The notes: generated by a model from the letters alone, not told the origin. Shown: positions 21,779-34,306, numbered from the stretch's first letter. The stretch: 64,000 nt of DNA from Tubiluchus corallicola (GCA_030141605.1 JAQGDQ010000485.1:74501-138500); one strand, 5' to 3'. Translations and numbers: made by a program.

Positions 21779-23404
21779 CAAGTTGTGAAATCAGACAACA
21801 TAACACAATCACCATCACCCATTCTGTAAAATAATACATTACTATTCTTAAGTATTGATTTTATTCATTAACTTGAATTCTTGATGACTGTTTAAATTTT
21901 CTATTCAGTTTTTAACTTATAGTAGATATTTGTATTTTGCTAGAATAAAATGAAATTTTTTGTTTTGAATTTAATTTTCGGCTGAAATGAAACAATTAAT
22001 TATTCACTGGCATGTAACTTGTCATGTATAGTTCAGGATGTAATGTAGATAAACTGCCAACAGCGAGTTTATAAACTACTTAAAAATTTCATAGAGATTT
22101 ATATATACAGTAATTGTTTATAATTCATCCATTCTGTAAACATAGTTATATTAATTTTTGCTAGATTTGAAATTACATTTTTTATTTTTAATGCACATTT
22201 TATGAATATTTACATTGTCATAATATAATAACTTACGAATTTAACTGCATTTAACAGTTCTTGCAAGATTTAGTAATAAACAAAAAAGACCAAGATTGCA
22301 ATTAATGTAAATTTGCAAACCTAGTTTGATAAATATTATATCATTATTATTATTTATTAAGCCATTTGCAGGACGCACTATATTATTTGATCAAGGTCAC
22401 GCCCTACACTGCTTCAAGACGAGCAATTAAATGATCCTTTATATTTTTTGTTGTAAATAACGTATTTATTTATTGTACTTTGTTTATTTGTAAAAGTTAA
22501 TGAAATGATGCTACTAATTTATTTTAATATGTTTTGTTTAAAAGATTTATACACATACTATTGGTGAATTTACCCTTAAATTTCAATTTTTAGTGGTGAA
22601 TTTAGCATATCATTTGTTTAGTTATCACCTTGGCAACTTATCAAGTAATTTAAGCTGGTTTAGATGTGTAACTTATGTTAAGAGATATAGCTTCAAAATC
22701 AAAGACATTTTTTGCCTAAATGTAGTGTTTTGTTTTCTGTCTGAAAACGTCATCGATCATACCATCAGATACATCTATAATAGCCTCTAGCCTAGATACC
22801 ATACACTTTCTTCTAGACTAGTCACACCACGTTTTAGATAATATGACATAACAAACTACTTACATGCCTGAGGTGAGTGTGTTGCCAGTAAATTAGAGAA
22901 GTAGTTTGGAAACTAATGGAAACACATATTTTATTTGAATAAATTTTGTTGTCAATTTTCTTGTAAATAGAATTTGCATATGATAAGCAATAGCTTTTCT
23001 TGAAGTATAACGTTTAACTGATTGTTAATACTCCTTAAACAACAGAAAGTACAAAGTGAAGTACAAGTTGACTTTTTAAAATTTGCTGCACTGCCTTGTC
23101 TATGGCATTTTAAGTTAAACATTCAATGCAACAGTACTTATGCTGTACAACATTCACTGTAAGTACATATTCAATGCCTTGCACAAAAATATCTAAATCT
23201 ATTAACTCTCGTATTGTAATACGTTTGGCTCAGTTTTCTCCACTGCTTAAGTTTATAGTAACTTCCATTTAAAGTTATGGTTTTAAAAAAAACTCAGTAT
23301 GACAAAAAGTATAATTGCTGAAAGGTAAGTAGAACAATTTCTCCCTAGAATATAAAGCAATACTTTACCTGATTATGTAAAACATAATATTTTAGTGAAT
23401 GTAC
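21779..23404. other. AT-rich stretch, nothing recognised
   Basis: No supported coding exon, RNA gene or element with visible termini. Short open frames on both strands are compatible with chance in AT-rich sequence. Confidence 0.5.
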
Positions 23405-23487
23405 CCTTTTTGGCTTTCCTGCCAGATTCCTCTGCCTCCTTGTAGCGATGTTTTGCTACCAACCAGTGCATGGTTTCTGGAACTAAC
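23405..23487 (-). CDS. Isolated exon like SLC22 organic ion transporters
   Basis: On the minus strand a pyrimidine-rich acceptor (TTTGTCTCTACAG) is followed by an 83-nt exon encoding LVPETMHWLVAKHRYKEA then EESGRKAKK, with a GTACAT donor. SLC22 proteins have a conserved cytoplasmic segment of the form PESxRWLxxxxRxxEAxxxLxxAAK after transmembrane segment 6, and the match here is position for position (PET.HWL...RYKEAE). I could not find neighbouring exons on this strand in the window. It may belong to a gene with large introns or be a captured fragment. Confidence 0.5.
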
Positions 23488-24748
23488 CTGTAGAGACAAA
23501 GCAGTTAAATAAATCTGCTGTAGTAGTATAGTTCCGTAGTATGTCTCTGCAGAATCAATCTTTGGATTTGAAATTTTATCGCTGAGTATTAATATGAATT
23601 CTACTTGTGTAACCCTCGGAAAGAATAGGATATTTATTGCGCAAAATATTTCTAATTTCAATAACGTTGCTATTAGTAATTGTGATATACTTATCTATGA
23701 GCTGTACTGGCTTACTTGAAGGGGAAAACCACCTACCTCGTTTTCGTGCAAAGAAATTCGTCGGATTTTGTATTATATGCTCAGTGACTAATGTAAGTAT
23801 TCTTGTAAATTATTACTCATAAATGTTTATCAATTGCACTGTTTTAACGTGTAATCTAATCCTGATTTATGCTATAGGTAACTGAGCATGTATAATCATC
23901 ATTACGTTATAGTCATCATCAACTGCATTTCAAGACGCATGAGATGCAAACTTACGTTCAACATGCGTCTCTTAGGTTAAGTTATTAGTAGTTGGATGAT
24001 ATTTAGTTACCATTTATTCGTATATCACGTTGCATTCACGTTAGCGAAATAAAAGAACGCAACATTGGCCTAATTATAACACACTCGCACAACATACAAA
24101 ATGGATAATAACGGTTCCAAAGGAACAGATTTGCAAGTAAAATTTAAGGCATGAAAAGTTTACATAAACAGCACAAGCAAAAAATGGGGAACTAACCTTG
24201 ACCGTTACAATTTCAAATTGTGGGTGCAGATGCCTTCGTTATGTTTCTTGGGAGGCCGACAAACTTGCGCCACCTGCATTTTTCAACTGCACTTTTTTCA
24301 AATATTGCAAGTTCATCCATGACAAAACATTCGAAATTTGCGTTTCTCGGGAGAATTAGCCACAGGAGTCAGACTGTACGCTGTAGCGCTTTGGAAAAAG
24401 TGATGGTTCTTCTGGACTGAGTTGTTGCGTAATTGTATAGCACATGAACGATGATTTTACTCCTTTGCAGCTTTTTAGCTTTGACCCTTGCAAGTCGCAT
24501 AGCACTTAACCACAAGTTTCAGATGTTTTAATGATAAAGTAATTTTAAGTTCTAATTAAATTCGAAGGTTTCCCTTGCCAAATGCTTGTAAATTCAGTAA
24601 TGTTAGCTGAGTAATCCTTTTAATGTATTTAAACTTATTTACAGGTTAGATGTAGGTGTCTTTTACACGTGAAAGCCAACACAAATACTTAGTAGGATAA
24701 ATTAGCATATTTACTAAAAACACACAGGCAATTCTGGCAAAGATATAC
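23488..24748. other. Intergenic stretch, nothing certain
   Basis: A plus-strand frame ending at a strong donor (AAT|GTAAGTATT, about 23789) and a short minus-strand frame around 24215-24330 (MDELAIFEKSAVEKC) were seen. Neither has a paired splice signal or a recognisable family. I do not call them as genes. Confidence 0.4.
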
Positions 24749-25899
24749 ATGATTACAATGAAGACTGATGGTCAAAATACTGAAAAATGCGATCCTGAGG
24801 TCACTTACCTCTCGAGGTATTTAGAAGAAGATATAAAAAATATAAATATGGCATTTAGTCATTACAAGCTAAAAATGAATAATGACAAAACAGAATTCAT
24901 GATACTGTCACCCTCATTAAATACTAATGATGCATCATCAACCACTTTGACAATAGATAATGCTGTAATCAAACAAACTAACAATGTTAAATTCCTGGGC
25001 ATACAAGTAGACAATAATCTTTCATGGGATGATCACTTTAATAACATATACACAAAAATGGCATCTAGCACATCATATCTCCGACAAGTTAAAGGGCAAC
25101 TAACAAAGGAAACTAAAACACTAATATATAAAACTTTAGTTCTACCACACTTCTTATATGGATGTACGCTACTTCAAAAAACCAAAAGAGAAAATTACTT
25201 AAAATTAAATCTCCTTCAAAACTATGCATTGAGATTGATAGCTGGGTACTCATACAAACACAAGGCAGGTAGACAAAAATTCAAAGCTTCAACAACTAAC
25301 CTGAGAAAAACTTTAAAATTCCCAATCATTGAAGCACACAAAGAATATTTTACTCTGCTTTTTATATTTAAATACATTAACAACATCAGCAAACCATTCC
25401 AGAATAACAGATTTACCTTTTTTCCAAATCCTATCGTTAATTCCAGAACAAGCAATCTAAAACAAATTAGGACAAATACCCACTATGGAACGAACTCTGT
25501 AATCAAACAAGCAATTTTACTTTGGAATTCTCTACCATTACAGGTTAAACAAATCAAGTCCCTATCAGCATTTAAAACAAAATTAAAATCACTAATATTA
25601 ACCAGATATGAAATACCATCACACCAGTACGACAACATACACACTAATTCCGAATTCATATACCCACGGCCATATTAATTAAATCATAGTTTTTTTAATA
25701 TTTTTTTGTGTATAGTTGTAAATATGTTTGATTTTATTCGTCATTACTGCACAGTAGTTTAGATTGCACTGACGCATTTGCCTTCAGCAGTGTAAGTTTT
25801 TATTAACTAACACTGATTGATTATCTCTATAAAGTTTTTATCAGTGATTATCAATGTTTTTAATGGCAAATAAAGATTATTATATATATATATATAGGT
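24749..25899 (+). mobile_element. 5'-truncated non-LTR retrotransposon (CR1/Jockey-like) with RT C-terminus
   Basis: An uninterrupted 309-codon frame (24749-25678) encodes the end of a LINE reverse transcriptase. It contains LKMNNDKTEFMIL, VKFLGIQVDNNLSW, a YKTLVLPHFLYG segment and the typical tail AILLWNSLPLQVKQIKS followed by AFKTKLKSL. The catalytic YxDD region and everything upstream are missing, so the first ATG is arbitrary. The 3' UTR has AATAAA and ends in a (TA)n tract at about 25879-25896. The intact frame suggests a fairly recent insertion. A related 3' end is at 53560-53626. Confidence 0.85.
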
Positions 25900-26937
25900 A
25901 ACCAAAGATCAGATACAAAATGCATCCACATCTGAAATAAAACCTGGGTGTATGAAGATTATGCTGAAATTTTCATGCTTTAATGATAAATGCACAATTG
26001 TTTGGCTTATTAGCTCCACTATTGTCTGGTCTGCTTGATTGACAATGACTGTGTCAAATTTTGCTTCTGTGGCTGCGTCTGCACTCGCTCAGTCAAATCA
26101 GTTTAGACTTTTCTGCTAAGACATTTCATTTCCGCGAAGATTTCCCTTATTGTTATTGCTGTTATTTTGCAAAAGTAGTAATTGCCTGTCTACCTGAACG
26201 ACTACTATATTTTTGGAAGTTGTGCTTACAGATCACTGGCATAGCAGTGTTTAGGTTTTTGCTGGATTACGACAGTGCTTGAGTTGCCTTGAGCCCGTAT
26301 TTCTTTTATTTTAGAATTCTGCCTGTCCAGTGTCCACAATAGGCTTAAGGCTTACGCCCAAGGTAAGGAGCGTAACGATGGTGATAATATTATGATGTTT
26401 ACATCTATGCGTTCTGTTTTTATCGTGATGTTCGAGGCAGCTACTTAAAAAATTTCTGAATTTTAAAGCTAAGCAGATAGTAAAGCATACCCTTGAATGA
26501 ATTCATTGTTCCTTTCGAAGATTGTGGTAGTCGTCGTGCAGGGCTATATTTTTGTCAGGCATTACAATTGTTTATTTTGAAAGTGTTTCACTATTTCAAT
26601 TTATTTATTTCACATCAATAGTATGTCATAGTAACATACCTTTTACATATGATATTTATATATATGTACATCACTGCATAATTTTAGTTCAAGTTAACAG
26701 GTATAATGATAACAATTCGTGTTTGTTTATGATTAGACTACTGCAGCAATTCAAGATGCTTGTAATCGCTATAAGAATGGCTGAATGTGAAATAGAAACA
26801 AGAGGGAGAATCTATGTACTATGTTATGGCTAAAATGAGAAAATTATGGAAGAAGATGTGAGAATTATAGTTGTTATGATAGCGCCAACGTGCAAGCACG
26901 TGTAATAATGAACTCAGTAAATGATGAAATTATTAAC
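25900..26937. other. Intergenic stretch with one small candidate exon
   Basis: No recognisable gene. A 48-nt segment at 26315-26362 sits between a strong acceptor (TTCTTTTATTTTAG) and a strong donor (AAG|GTAAGG) and is open (NSACPVSTIGLRLTPK). It could be an upstream exon of the zinc-finger gene at 28560 or chance. Confidence 0.35.
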
Positions 26938-27308
26938 TGTTGTGTTTTGTTTCTCTCGGAAGGCTCGTAGAGAAAACCAGAAAACACTTCGTCAAATTAA
27001 ACTAATTTATTAAGCGAGAATTCTACAACACAAAAGTATGAAGGAACGCAAAATGATTACACTAAACGTGAAAATCTGGAAAACGTTTAAGTGTATCTGA
27101 AAATGTAAGTATACGAGAGAATGTGTAAGTGGCGTCCGTGTGAATCTGTGTGCTCCCGTCTCAGCGGCCTGCTTCGCCTTATATAGCGTGCCCGAGAAGG
27201 TTCTAGAAGTTTTGTTCCATAACATTCTACAAGGTAAGACGGTTATTCTAACGGAACATTCTACAATGTTCTATGTAATTCTAATAGATGCCAGCGATCT
27301 CTACAACA
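26938..27308 (-). mobile_element. Solo LTR, copy 1 (minus orientation)
   Basis: In its own orientation it begins TGTTGTAGAGATCG and ends AACACAACA, with perfect TGTTG/CAACA terminal inverted repeats. Flanks at 26933-26937 and 27309-27313 are both TTAAC, a 5-bp TSD. A TATATA-type promoter box (CTTATATAGC on the plus strand) and an AATAAA-like signal lie inside. There are no internal retroelement genes, so it is a solo LTR. The partner at 34912-35275 is in the opposite orientation. Confidence 0.85.
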
Positions 27309-27313
27309 TTAAC

Positions 27314-28520
27314 AATAATTAATAAATACAATAATAATATTGTTTCGATGGGTTGATCTTCTTTGCTTGCTACAAGTTCTCAGTCACTCTTAATCACCCT
27401 GTACATTGAATATTTATCTATCAAAATTGTTTTTAACAGCAACAGTTTCCAATCCCTTAACAGTAACAACTAGTCCACAACAGTAACATCTTTAGCAGGG
27501 ATGCGCGGAGTATTCGGATCACCGACTTTTTCCGGAATATATATATATGTTTGGGCTTTCAAAACCAAATTTGAAGCTAGATTACATTTTGCTCTTTCTT
27601 CCTTCTTTATTTACCAAAACATATCATTCCATCTAAACAAAACCATAAACAAATGACAAAAAATAAATAACACTAGCCAAAAGTCAATTTTACATAATTC
27701 AGAGTTTCATACTGCACCGTCGCATTAATCAATAAATAGCTGTTATCTAATAGTAAATTTAAATTTTATAAAGTAATTAGAGTATATACGTACGTTTTTA
27801 GCCCCAAATCATAAGCAATTGCAACAGATAACGACTACATTTAATCAACCCACCATGACACGTCCTCACTTCACACGCCTCTGACACCGATCAAACTGAT
27901 CACGTGTCCACGCCAAAAAAATCACCACAAGGTGGCCAAAGCCAACAACAAGTGGAGGCCACCAAGCATACCAATGCCAGATTTCTAGTACAATATACAT
28001 ATGTAAAATGTTGGAAGCTGCTATTTTGAAATTGAAGAGCAAATTTATTTATAAACACTTCTGGGTGCTGAGTTAAAAGTAGAGTGTTATCGTGCAATGA
28101 TTTATAGATTTAATAACTATCTGAATTTTTTCTGCCACTTAAGAAATAACATTGTAATTTCTCGGTTCTTATTTGGATGGTAATCATTCGACGAAAAGAA
28201 GACTGATACCTATGGAGCCATACTATAGAATGAATTACAATACGAATTGAATGCTATTTGTACAGTGATAAAATTTTCTCAAAATGCTGTTTGCTCTAAC
28301 ATAGTAAATATTTCTTTATCTAATAATGTCAATGTCATCCCTATTATCTCTGGAAACTATGTGGCCAAGATACTTCTCCGTTTCGCACTTGTTGTATGTT
28401 TCTTACTAGTATGGAGAGGCAAAAAATACGGAGACAATGTTATTTTGGAATTATGTGGCAAGTTTTATCACTAATGTAGCTTTTTTTTTACTTTGCAAAA
28501 TTATTATCATGTAATTTTAG
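27314..28520. other. Intergenic region upstream of zinc-finger gene 1
   Basis: AT-rich, with a short (TA)n at about 27538. A CAGGGATGCGCGGAG word at 27497 resembles a hAT terminus, but I found no partner end. The first, presumably non-coding, exon of the zinc-finger gene should lie here or further upstream but cannot be placed. Confidence 0.4.
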
Positions 28521-28559
28521 GTACCGACCGAAGGGTAAATCGTATTGGCTGAAATCACC

Positions 28560-29561
28560 ATGGAACCTACGATCTACTTCAAGTGCACAGCCTGTTCTGA
28601 ATGTTTCGTGTCAGAGGACATTTTCTTTGCGCACACCCGTACATGGCACTGTAAAATACTCGTTAGTGAAGGTCAAGATGCAGAGACATCTACGGACGAC
28701 TTTGAAGTATTCAGTGGTAAATGTAATTCAGATAACATTTATGACATTTCTTCCAATGACAGTATGACTGAGTGTACTACTATAAGTGGCAATGCGAGTC
28801 CCGATGTACATGTTACAAAACAGAACTTCATGGGAAATGCTGTACAGCAAGAATCTGTTTTAGAGGAAGACATTATGATTGATGGTATAGATGTCTACAA
28901 TGGTACAAGTTTTCAAACAAATACCGACACTACTGAATTACATAATCACGCCAGTGATGTCTCAAGTAACGAGGAAGAGTCGCAGAAATGTAATGATCCA
29001 TGCGAATTACATTATGTTAAGCAGGAGCAGTACCAATCGTGTCACGGAGAGCACAAAGTGTTGACACAAACGCTAAGCCAAATGGTATCTCAAGCATTTT
29101 CCAATCAGCTTGAAAATACAAAAATGCTGCAAAAAGTTCATTCGGCAAGAACTAATTGTGTCAGGAGAATGAAAAAACTGCAATGTAGCAGTGCAGTGCC
29201 CTTTGAAGGAAAGATTATGAAGCAGTGTGCTTATTTGTGTAGATTTTGCAGAAAAGCATTTAGATCTGCTGCACATGTTGAAATGCACGAACGAATACAC
29301 ACAGGTGAAAAACCTTACTTTTGCAACGTGTGTGGAAAGGGTTTCAGTCTTGAAGGTAACCTCAAAATTCACATGAGAATACACACGGGCGAGAAACCGT
29401 TCTCGTGTAATGTTTGTGAAAAAAGCTTTAATCTCAAAGGGAATCTGAAAACACACATGAGAGTTCACACTGGTGAGAAACCCTACGTGTGTTACGTGTG
29501 CCACTGGCGCTTTTCTCAATCATGTAATCTGAAGTCTCACATGAAAACACACTGCGATTGA
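28560..29561 (+). CDS. Cluster C2H2 zinc-finger protein 1 (4 fingers, N-terminal orphan finger)
   Basis: A predicted nuclear DNA-binding regulator of 333 residues. The ATG at 28560 has ideal context (CACCATGG); an upstream TTG in the same frame is not used. A 3' splice site ends at 28520, so the coding exon is preceded by a 5' UTR intron. Residues 4-46 form the family's invariant module, C-x2-C-x3-F-x5-F-x2-H-x4-H ([10 protein letters not shown] ... HTRTWHC), followed by [13 protein letters not shown]. The linker (about 47-220) is acidic and Ser/Thr-rich with VKQEQ at 153-157, a SUMO-type site; the family site near residue 95 reads VQQES, without its Lys. Four standard fingers occupy 227-247, 255-275, 283-303 and 311-331 with TGEKP linkers. 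The protein ends two residues after the last His. Contact residues (-1,2,3,6) read SAHM, LGNI, LGNT, QCNS. Target unknown. Confidence 0.9.
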   Translation: MEPTIYFKCTACSECFVSEDIFFAHTRTWHCKILVSEGQDAETSTDDFEVFSGKCNSDNIYDISSNDSMTECTTISGNASPDVHVTKQNFMGNAVQQESVLEEDIMIDGIDVYNGTSFQTNTDTTELHNHASDVSSNEEESQKCNDPCELHYVKQEQYQSCHGEHKVLTQTLSQMVSQAFSNQLENTKMLQKVHSARTNCVRRMKKLQCSSAVPFEGKIMKQCAYLCRFCRKAFRSAAHVEMHERIHTGEKPYFCNVCGKGFSLEGNLKIHMRIHTGEKPFSCNVCEKSFNLKGNLKTHMRVHTGEKPYVCYVCHWRFSQSCNLKSHMKTHCD

Positions 29562-29814
29562 ACGCCATTAATTTTGTGACTCAAATTTGTGAATGTGTAA
29601 ATCTGAACTGAACTGAAAATTTTATTAGGATTGTGTTTACAGTTTTTCTACATAAATGGAATCTGAAAGTACCAAGATTATCAACCGGAAAAAGGTGTGA
29701 GCTAGGCAGAACTGGCTTCACAAAGCGCAGATTGTGTGATGCTTTTCTATCTACCCGACAAACTCTGCTTTTTTGTTTTTAGGGACTGATATGAGGGTCT
29801 TTGCTAGGGGTGAG

Positions 29815-30165
29815 CATTCGAGTCAAACCGAACTTCAGTGTTTAGAATTTGAATCAAATTTGAATTACGATTGAAAGATTTTCAAACAAGTTTTCGAACC
29901 ACCAGTATAAAGTGGTCTTACAAGGCTCGCCCATATTACTCGATTTTGTTCTGCAGTAAAACCACTAATAATTTGTTTAAAAATGGTGCACAGAAATCAC
30001 AGCTAAACTGTGCTGAGTGCACGATGTTTCAAACGTTTTAATGATAAAGAACATATGTAGTTGAAGTGCTGAAATATTCGAATCTATAATTTTAGGTTTG
30101 AGTCGAATTCGAACGTTGGAATTCGATTCGATTTTTCGAACTCGAACGTTTGATGCTCACCCCTA
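29815..30165. mobile_element. hAT-type MITE (TAGGGGTGAGCATTCGA family)
   Basis: Inverted termini TAGGGGTGAGCATTCGA and TTTGATGCTCACCCCTA. The flanks GTCTTTGC and ATCATTGC are only partly alike, so the TSD is decayed. The interior is AT-rich with repeated TTCGAAT words. Confidence 0.75.
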
Positions 30166-30676
30166 ATCATTGCATGTCATTGATTTGTAATCTTTCATTT
30201 ATGACTTTTGAGGATGCTAGTTGGACGGCGTTTCTGAGTTTTGATTTGGTTATTGTCCAAAAGTTCCGTTTAGTGTGCCATGTATTGCCGTAACATCATT
30301 TTATCTGGTGCATAACCATCTTTAGCTGTTTTGTTTCTGGTAGTCTCATGTACTAGGTTGTCTTATTTGCTTGCAATTATTTATGCACTTTGATTATTTT
30401 AAGGCAGTCAATTACTCGTCCAAAAAATTTGTGGTGATATGTACATTTCTGGCATACATTTTTATAATCATGTTTCGATTATGTGTAAAAATTTTTACTC
30501 TTTATAATATGTAACATATATACAGTTAGACATTTAAGGAAACCAATATGTATCGAAACACTTTTTTGTTTTCTGTATGATATTATCACTTTACGAATTA
30601 CAAATGTGAGAATTCGTACATGGGAACATTTTTTATATGTCGTACTAGTCGGTGAAGATTTGTACAACCTCACTAC

Positions 30677-31200
30677 TTAAAGGAAAACCGGGCAATTGCA
30701 TAGAAGTTAGTTCAAAATAAAGTATGCTCTAACATGTTAAAAACTACAACAGCGTTCTTTAAATCGAAGCTTAGGTTAAGAATTAGTTTACCTCGGATAC
30801 TCAAATTTTGTTAAACTTTCAAAGCTACGTACCGCTTGGCAAATCCACTAAACTGGCAATGGCGCCCTTTTCTCAAGGCGCAGTATCGTTATAAGCAAGA
30901 TCATATTCGTGTGTGAGGTAAGTGGATGTAGAGCTCATTTTCGTGTTATCAGATCAGCGTCTTATAGAAATCTTCGCTTATGCAAGCTGATTATGCAGGA
31001 AGATGCCTGCCAGTGAACAAACTGTCGTTAGTTTGTGACATAAGCGATTGCGGTGTTTGGTTGCGGTAATTGTTAATTAACTATAAGGTAATTATTCATT
31101 TATTGGAAACAATTGCTAACTTTTATAGGCACAAAATGTATGTTTTGGACAGTAATTAAAATAAGATTGAGTCTAATAAATCCTCCGGTTTTCCTTTGAA
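30677..31200 (+). mobile_element. TTAA-type MITE (AGGAAAACCGG family), copy a
   Basis: It begins TTAAAGGAAAACCGG and ends CCGGTTTTCCTTTGA (the right TTAA has decayed to TTGA). It is one of six copies, all within the zinc-finger half of the window. Non-coding. Confidence 0.75.
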
Positions 31201-32267
31201 AGACCTGTCAGAATAACAGCTGATTTAAACAGGTTATAGAGCAGTGTTTAGGCCTATAGTTAGCATGTAGTGGTATTTTAGCAACATTTGTTAATAGGAC
31301 CTATGATTTTAAGCTAGCAGCATGTTAAAAATTTTATGTATTTTGACTGAGTTAATGTAATGCTTTTACGTGAAGTTCTAAAAAATACATAAGATTTAAT
31401 GGTTTTAGTCTTCATTATTTGTGACAAAAAATAAGTAATTATAGTAACAAAGTTTCACGCATTTACAAAAATTGTTGTGGTGAATATGGCTTAAAAAAGT
31501 GCAAGGTTCTAACAAGATATATTATATATCTTATATATATAAATATAGTCTTATTATATATTGCAAAATGCACAAAGTACCATAATACTCATGAATTCAG
31601 TCGTCATGACTGAAAAATTATATAAACTGATATACATGTAATTAAACTTTTATAAAATGTATGGGCTTCTAAAGCTTGGAACGATGCCTTAAAATGGTTT
31701 AGTATCAATGCAATACAAATAGAATGCATGTTCCCAGGATTCACGGGGGAGAGAAGAACGTATCTTTGCTACGTTACACATGTAGCTTCAATGTCTGACT
31801 GTTCCTGCACGGTAAGTATGGTTACTTGGTGCAGACTTAGTGCAAATTAGTCAGCGTCAAGTGATAATTGTGTTGGCACCTTTCAAGTGTAGGGGTGGAG
31901 AAGGAAGGCGGTTTTCGTTTCGGAAAAGCTGATGCGTCACTAGTTCAGAGATGTAAGCGAAGGTTTCTGCGCTCGTTTGTGAATTTGTCGTTTTATTTGT
32001 TTTCGCGAGTACAAAGCATTATTAAATTTACAATTACTTTTACTAGTGCATTTTATGTGAATGAATTTGGACTTTAATGGCTTTATTTTTTATCGCAGAT
32101 ATAGTTCGACTGTATTAAGACAAAAATAAAAAACACATTAACTACAGCGTGTTTCCTTTTTATACCAAAACAAGAATTTTCAATTTGGAGACTGCCGTCT
32201 CGTCAAGAAAGGACGCTTGCACATTTTGTAAGTGCAACTATTGTGCCTGTCTTTCCAAAGTTATATT
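31201..32267. other. Spacer with a possible decayed zinc-finger exon
   Basis: At 31739-31812, between an AG and a strong donor (CACG|GTAAGTATGG), the plus strand reads FTGERRTYLCYVTH, reminiscent of a finger linker and first Cys (HTGEKPYxCxVC). It may be finger debris or a 5' exon of gene 2. The rest is AT-rich without visible features. Confidence 0.3.
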
Positions 32268-32429
32268 TATAATGTATCCTTAATAGTTAGGTATTTTAAA
32301 TTATGCATGAAACAAGGTAATTGATATTTTAAGTCCACTTAGAGGCTCTCTATGGTCACGAAATTGTAATTTGTTGCTGCGTACGGCCTGTTTCAGAGTT
32401 TTTTGCAATTTGTAATTCTCATCTCTGCT
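32268..32429 (+). mobile_element. Right-end fragment of the CAGGGATGAGAA hAT-type MITE
   Basis: It matches about 485-651 of the full copy at 184-651 (AAATTATGCATGAAACAAGG through TTTCAGAGTTTTTTGCAA) and ends with AATTCTCATCTCTG, the terminal repeat. The left part is missing. Confidence 0.75.
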
Positions 32430-32496
32430 GTTAATAATGAATATAGTAATTCTATGCATTGGCTACTCAGAAATACAAATAAAAATGAGTAAACCA

Positions 32497-33022
32497 TTAA
32501 AGGAAAACCGGATGATTGTGTTAACACGAGTTCAGAATAAAGAATACAATAGCTTTTTTTAAATCAATGCTTAGATTAAATAATAATTACCTCGGATACT
32601 CAAATTTCGTTAAACTTTCAAAGGTACCCGCGACTTAGTGAATCTACTAAGATTGGCAACGGCCCCTTTTTGTCACATTCGCATGGCCGATAAATAGAAG
32701 GCAGTACCGTGATAAGCATGATCATGAACTGCAGTGTTTGTTTCTGACGTCATATGACGTAGAGCCCGTTTTCGTGGCATCACGTGTTTAAGCAGTAACA
32801 CTTACGTAAACATGCTTGACACGCAAGTTAAGATGCCTGCCATTGCACAAACTGTGGTTAGTTTCTGATGTAAGCAATAGCTGTGTTAGGTTGCCGCTAA
32901 TTAACTTTCTAAGCTAATTATTTAAAATATAAGAAACAATTGCTAACTTTTATAGGCAAGAAAATGTGTATTTTGGGCGGTAAATTTAACTGAGCCTAAA
33001 CAATCGTCTGGTTTTCCTTTAA
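32497..33022 (+). mobile_element. TTAA-type MITE (AGGAAAACCGG family), copy b
   Basis: TTAAAGGAAAACCGG at the left and GGTTTTCCTTTAA at the right, with TTAA at both borders. It contains a perfect CRE palindrome TGACGTCA at 32745-32752 within TGACGTCATATGACGT. Confidence 0.85.
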
Positions 33023-33187
33023 ACAAGATAGTAAAATTAAAGTTACGTATAAACTGTAAATAACAAATCACACACTCTAGCCTCATCAAACATGTTATTG
33101 TTTTCATTATCATACAGTAAATTGTCGCTAATAAAAACAACTTTAATCCTTGCATTATATGATTGTAATTATTATATTACCCTAAGT

Positions 33188-33754
33188 CAGTGGTTCTTAA
33201 CCTTGTTGGATGTACCGAACCCCACCAGTTTCATATGCGCATTCACCAAACCCCTCTTTAGTGAAAAATAAAATATGATTTTTTTCAAATTCAAGACATA
33301 GATATGTTTTTTACTGGTACACAAAATGAGCCGTGCATGAACATCACCTTGTTCAAAGAACAAAACCAACACAATGCATAAACTCACAACAAATTACATA
33401 CCTGCAAATCAGTGTGCTTCTGCTGTTGCCTTTGAGAGACCAGTTCAGATATGCGTGCCTTCACCTCAGCAAGTGCCACTCTCATGTCATTTTCACAGCA
33501 AAGTCTGTTCCTTTTCTTCGTTTTTATGTGTAGCATCCTCGAAAAGGATTGCTCACAAAGATATGTTGTAACAAATGGTATAAAAAAATCCAGGGCTTTC
33601 TTAGCAATAACTGGATACTTGTTCATTTGTCGACACCAAAACGTTGAGAGCGTTGTTATTCTGAAAAGTTGCTGTTGAACCTGGCTCTGCCGAACCCCTG
33701 AGATCGACTCACCGAACTCCTAGGGTTCGATCGAACCCAGGTTAAGAACCACTG
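33188..33754 (-). mobile_element. Internally deleted hAT transposon with transposase C-terminus
   Basis: Termini CAGTGGTTCTTAACC and GGTTAAGAACCACTG are perfect inverted repeats. Flanks CCCTAAGT (33180-33187) and CCATAAGT (33755-33762) match at 7 of 8. On the minus strand, 33384-33626 encodes a hAT dimerisation domain: YPVIAKKALDFFIPF, TTYLCEQSFSRMLHIKTK, then RNRLCCENDMRVAL. It resembles the transposase family that gave rise to ZBED5/SCAND3-type host genes. The N-terminal DNA-binding and catalytic parts are absent, so the element is non-autonomous. Confidence 0.88.
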
Positions 33755-34306
33755 CCATAAGTACAATGAAAATAAGTTTTCTTTCACTACATTGTTGGCA
33801 CAGGCGTATAAGTATGTTTCCAACTGGCTTTAATTTATTATTTGGAGTCAAATTAATACAAGCTGCTATGCTTTAGTTGACTGATTCGTAACATGTTGCA
33901 TGAAGTTACATTGACCGAGGATTTTCAGCGCTTTTTTTAAATTTCTTCGGCAACTGAACATTGTATGAGGAGATGTTTGTGGAAATTAATTTTGCATTAG
34001 TTCACAAGGTTCTTCAAAGGTTATCTGGTTGTATCGAGGTTTTAATAGTTAATAATCAGTAAAACCGCTATCAAGAGCAAGATAATGCCCACAGAGAGCC
34101 ATAATCTTGTTTCTTGTCAACTTTGATCTATTTTACTGCGACGTGGAACAGGTGCTGACAGCACAATGTGGGCATAAATCGATTTGGGTTTACACGTTGT
34201 TCAGCCATTTGGACTAAATTCCTTTTAGCACAAACTTGTTTGCTAGGTTGTGTTTTCATTTGATATCAGTGGTGTTATAACATTCTGATCATATTGAAAA
34301 CTGGAG

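Noticed and set aside
24220-24420. 66-codon plus-strand frame and opposing minus-strand MDELAIFEKSAVEKC frame
   Set aside because: Both strands are open over the same bases, no splice pair and no recognised motif; likely chance.
29073-29519. 148-codon minus-strand frame opposite the fingers of gene 1
   Set aside because: It is the antisense shadow of the repeated C2H2 codons (His/Thr/Cys codons read back as Val/Cys/Phe) and has no independent support.
33384-33626. Domesticated hAT/ZBED-type host gene
   Set aside because: The transposase C-terminus lies between intact hAT ends with a TSD and lacks all upstream domains, so it is a non-autonomous transposon and not a host gene.
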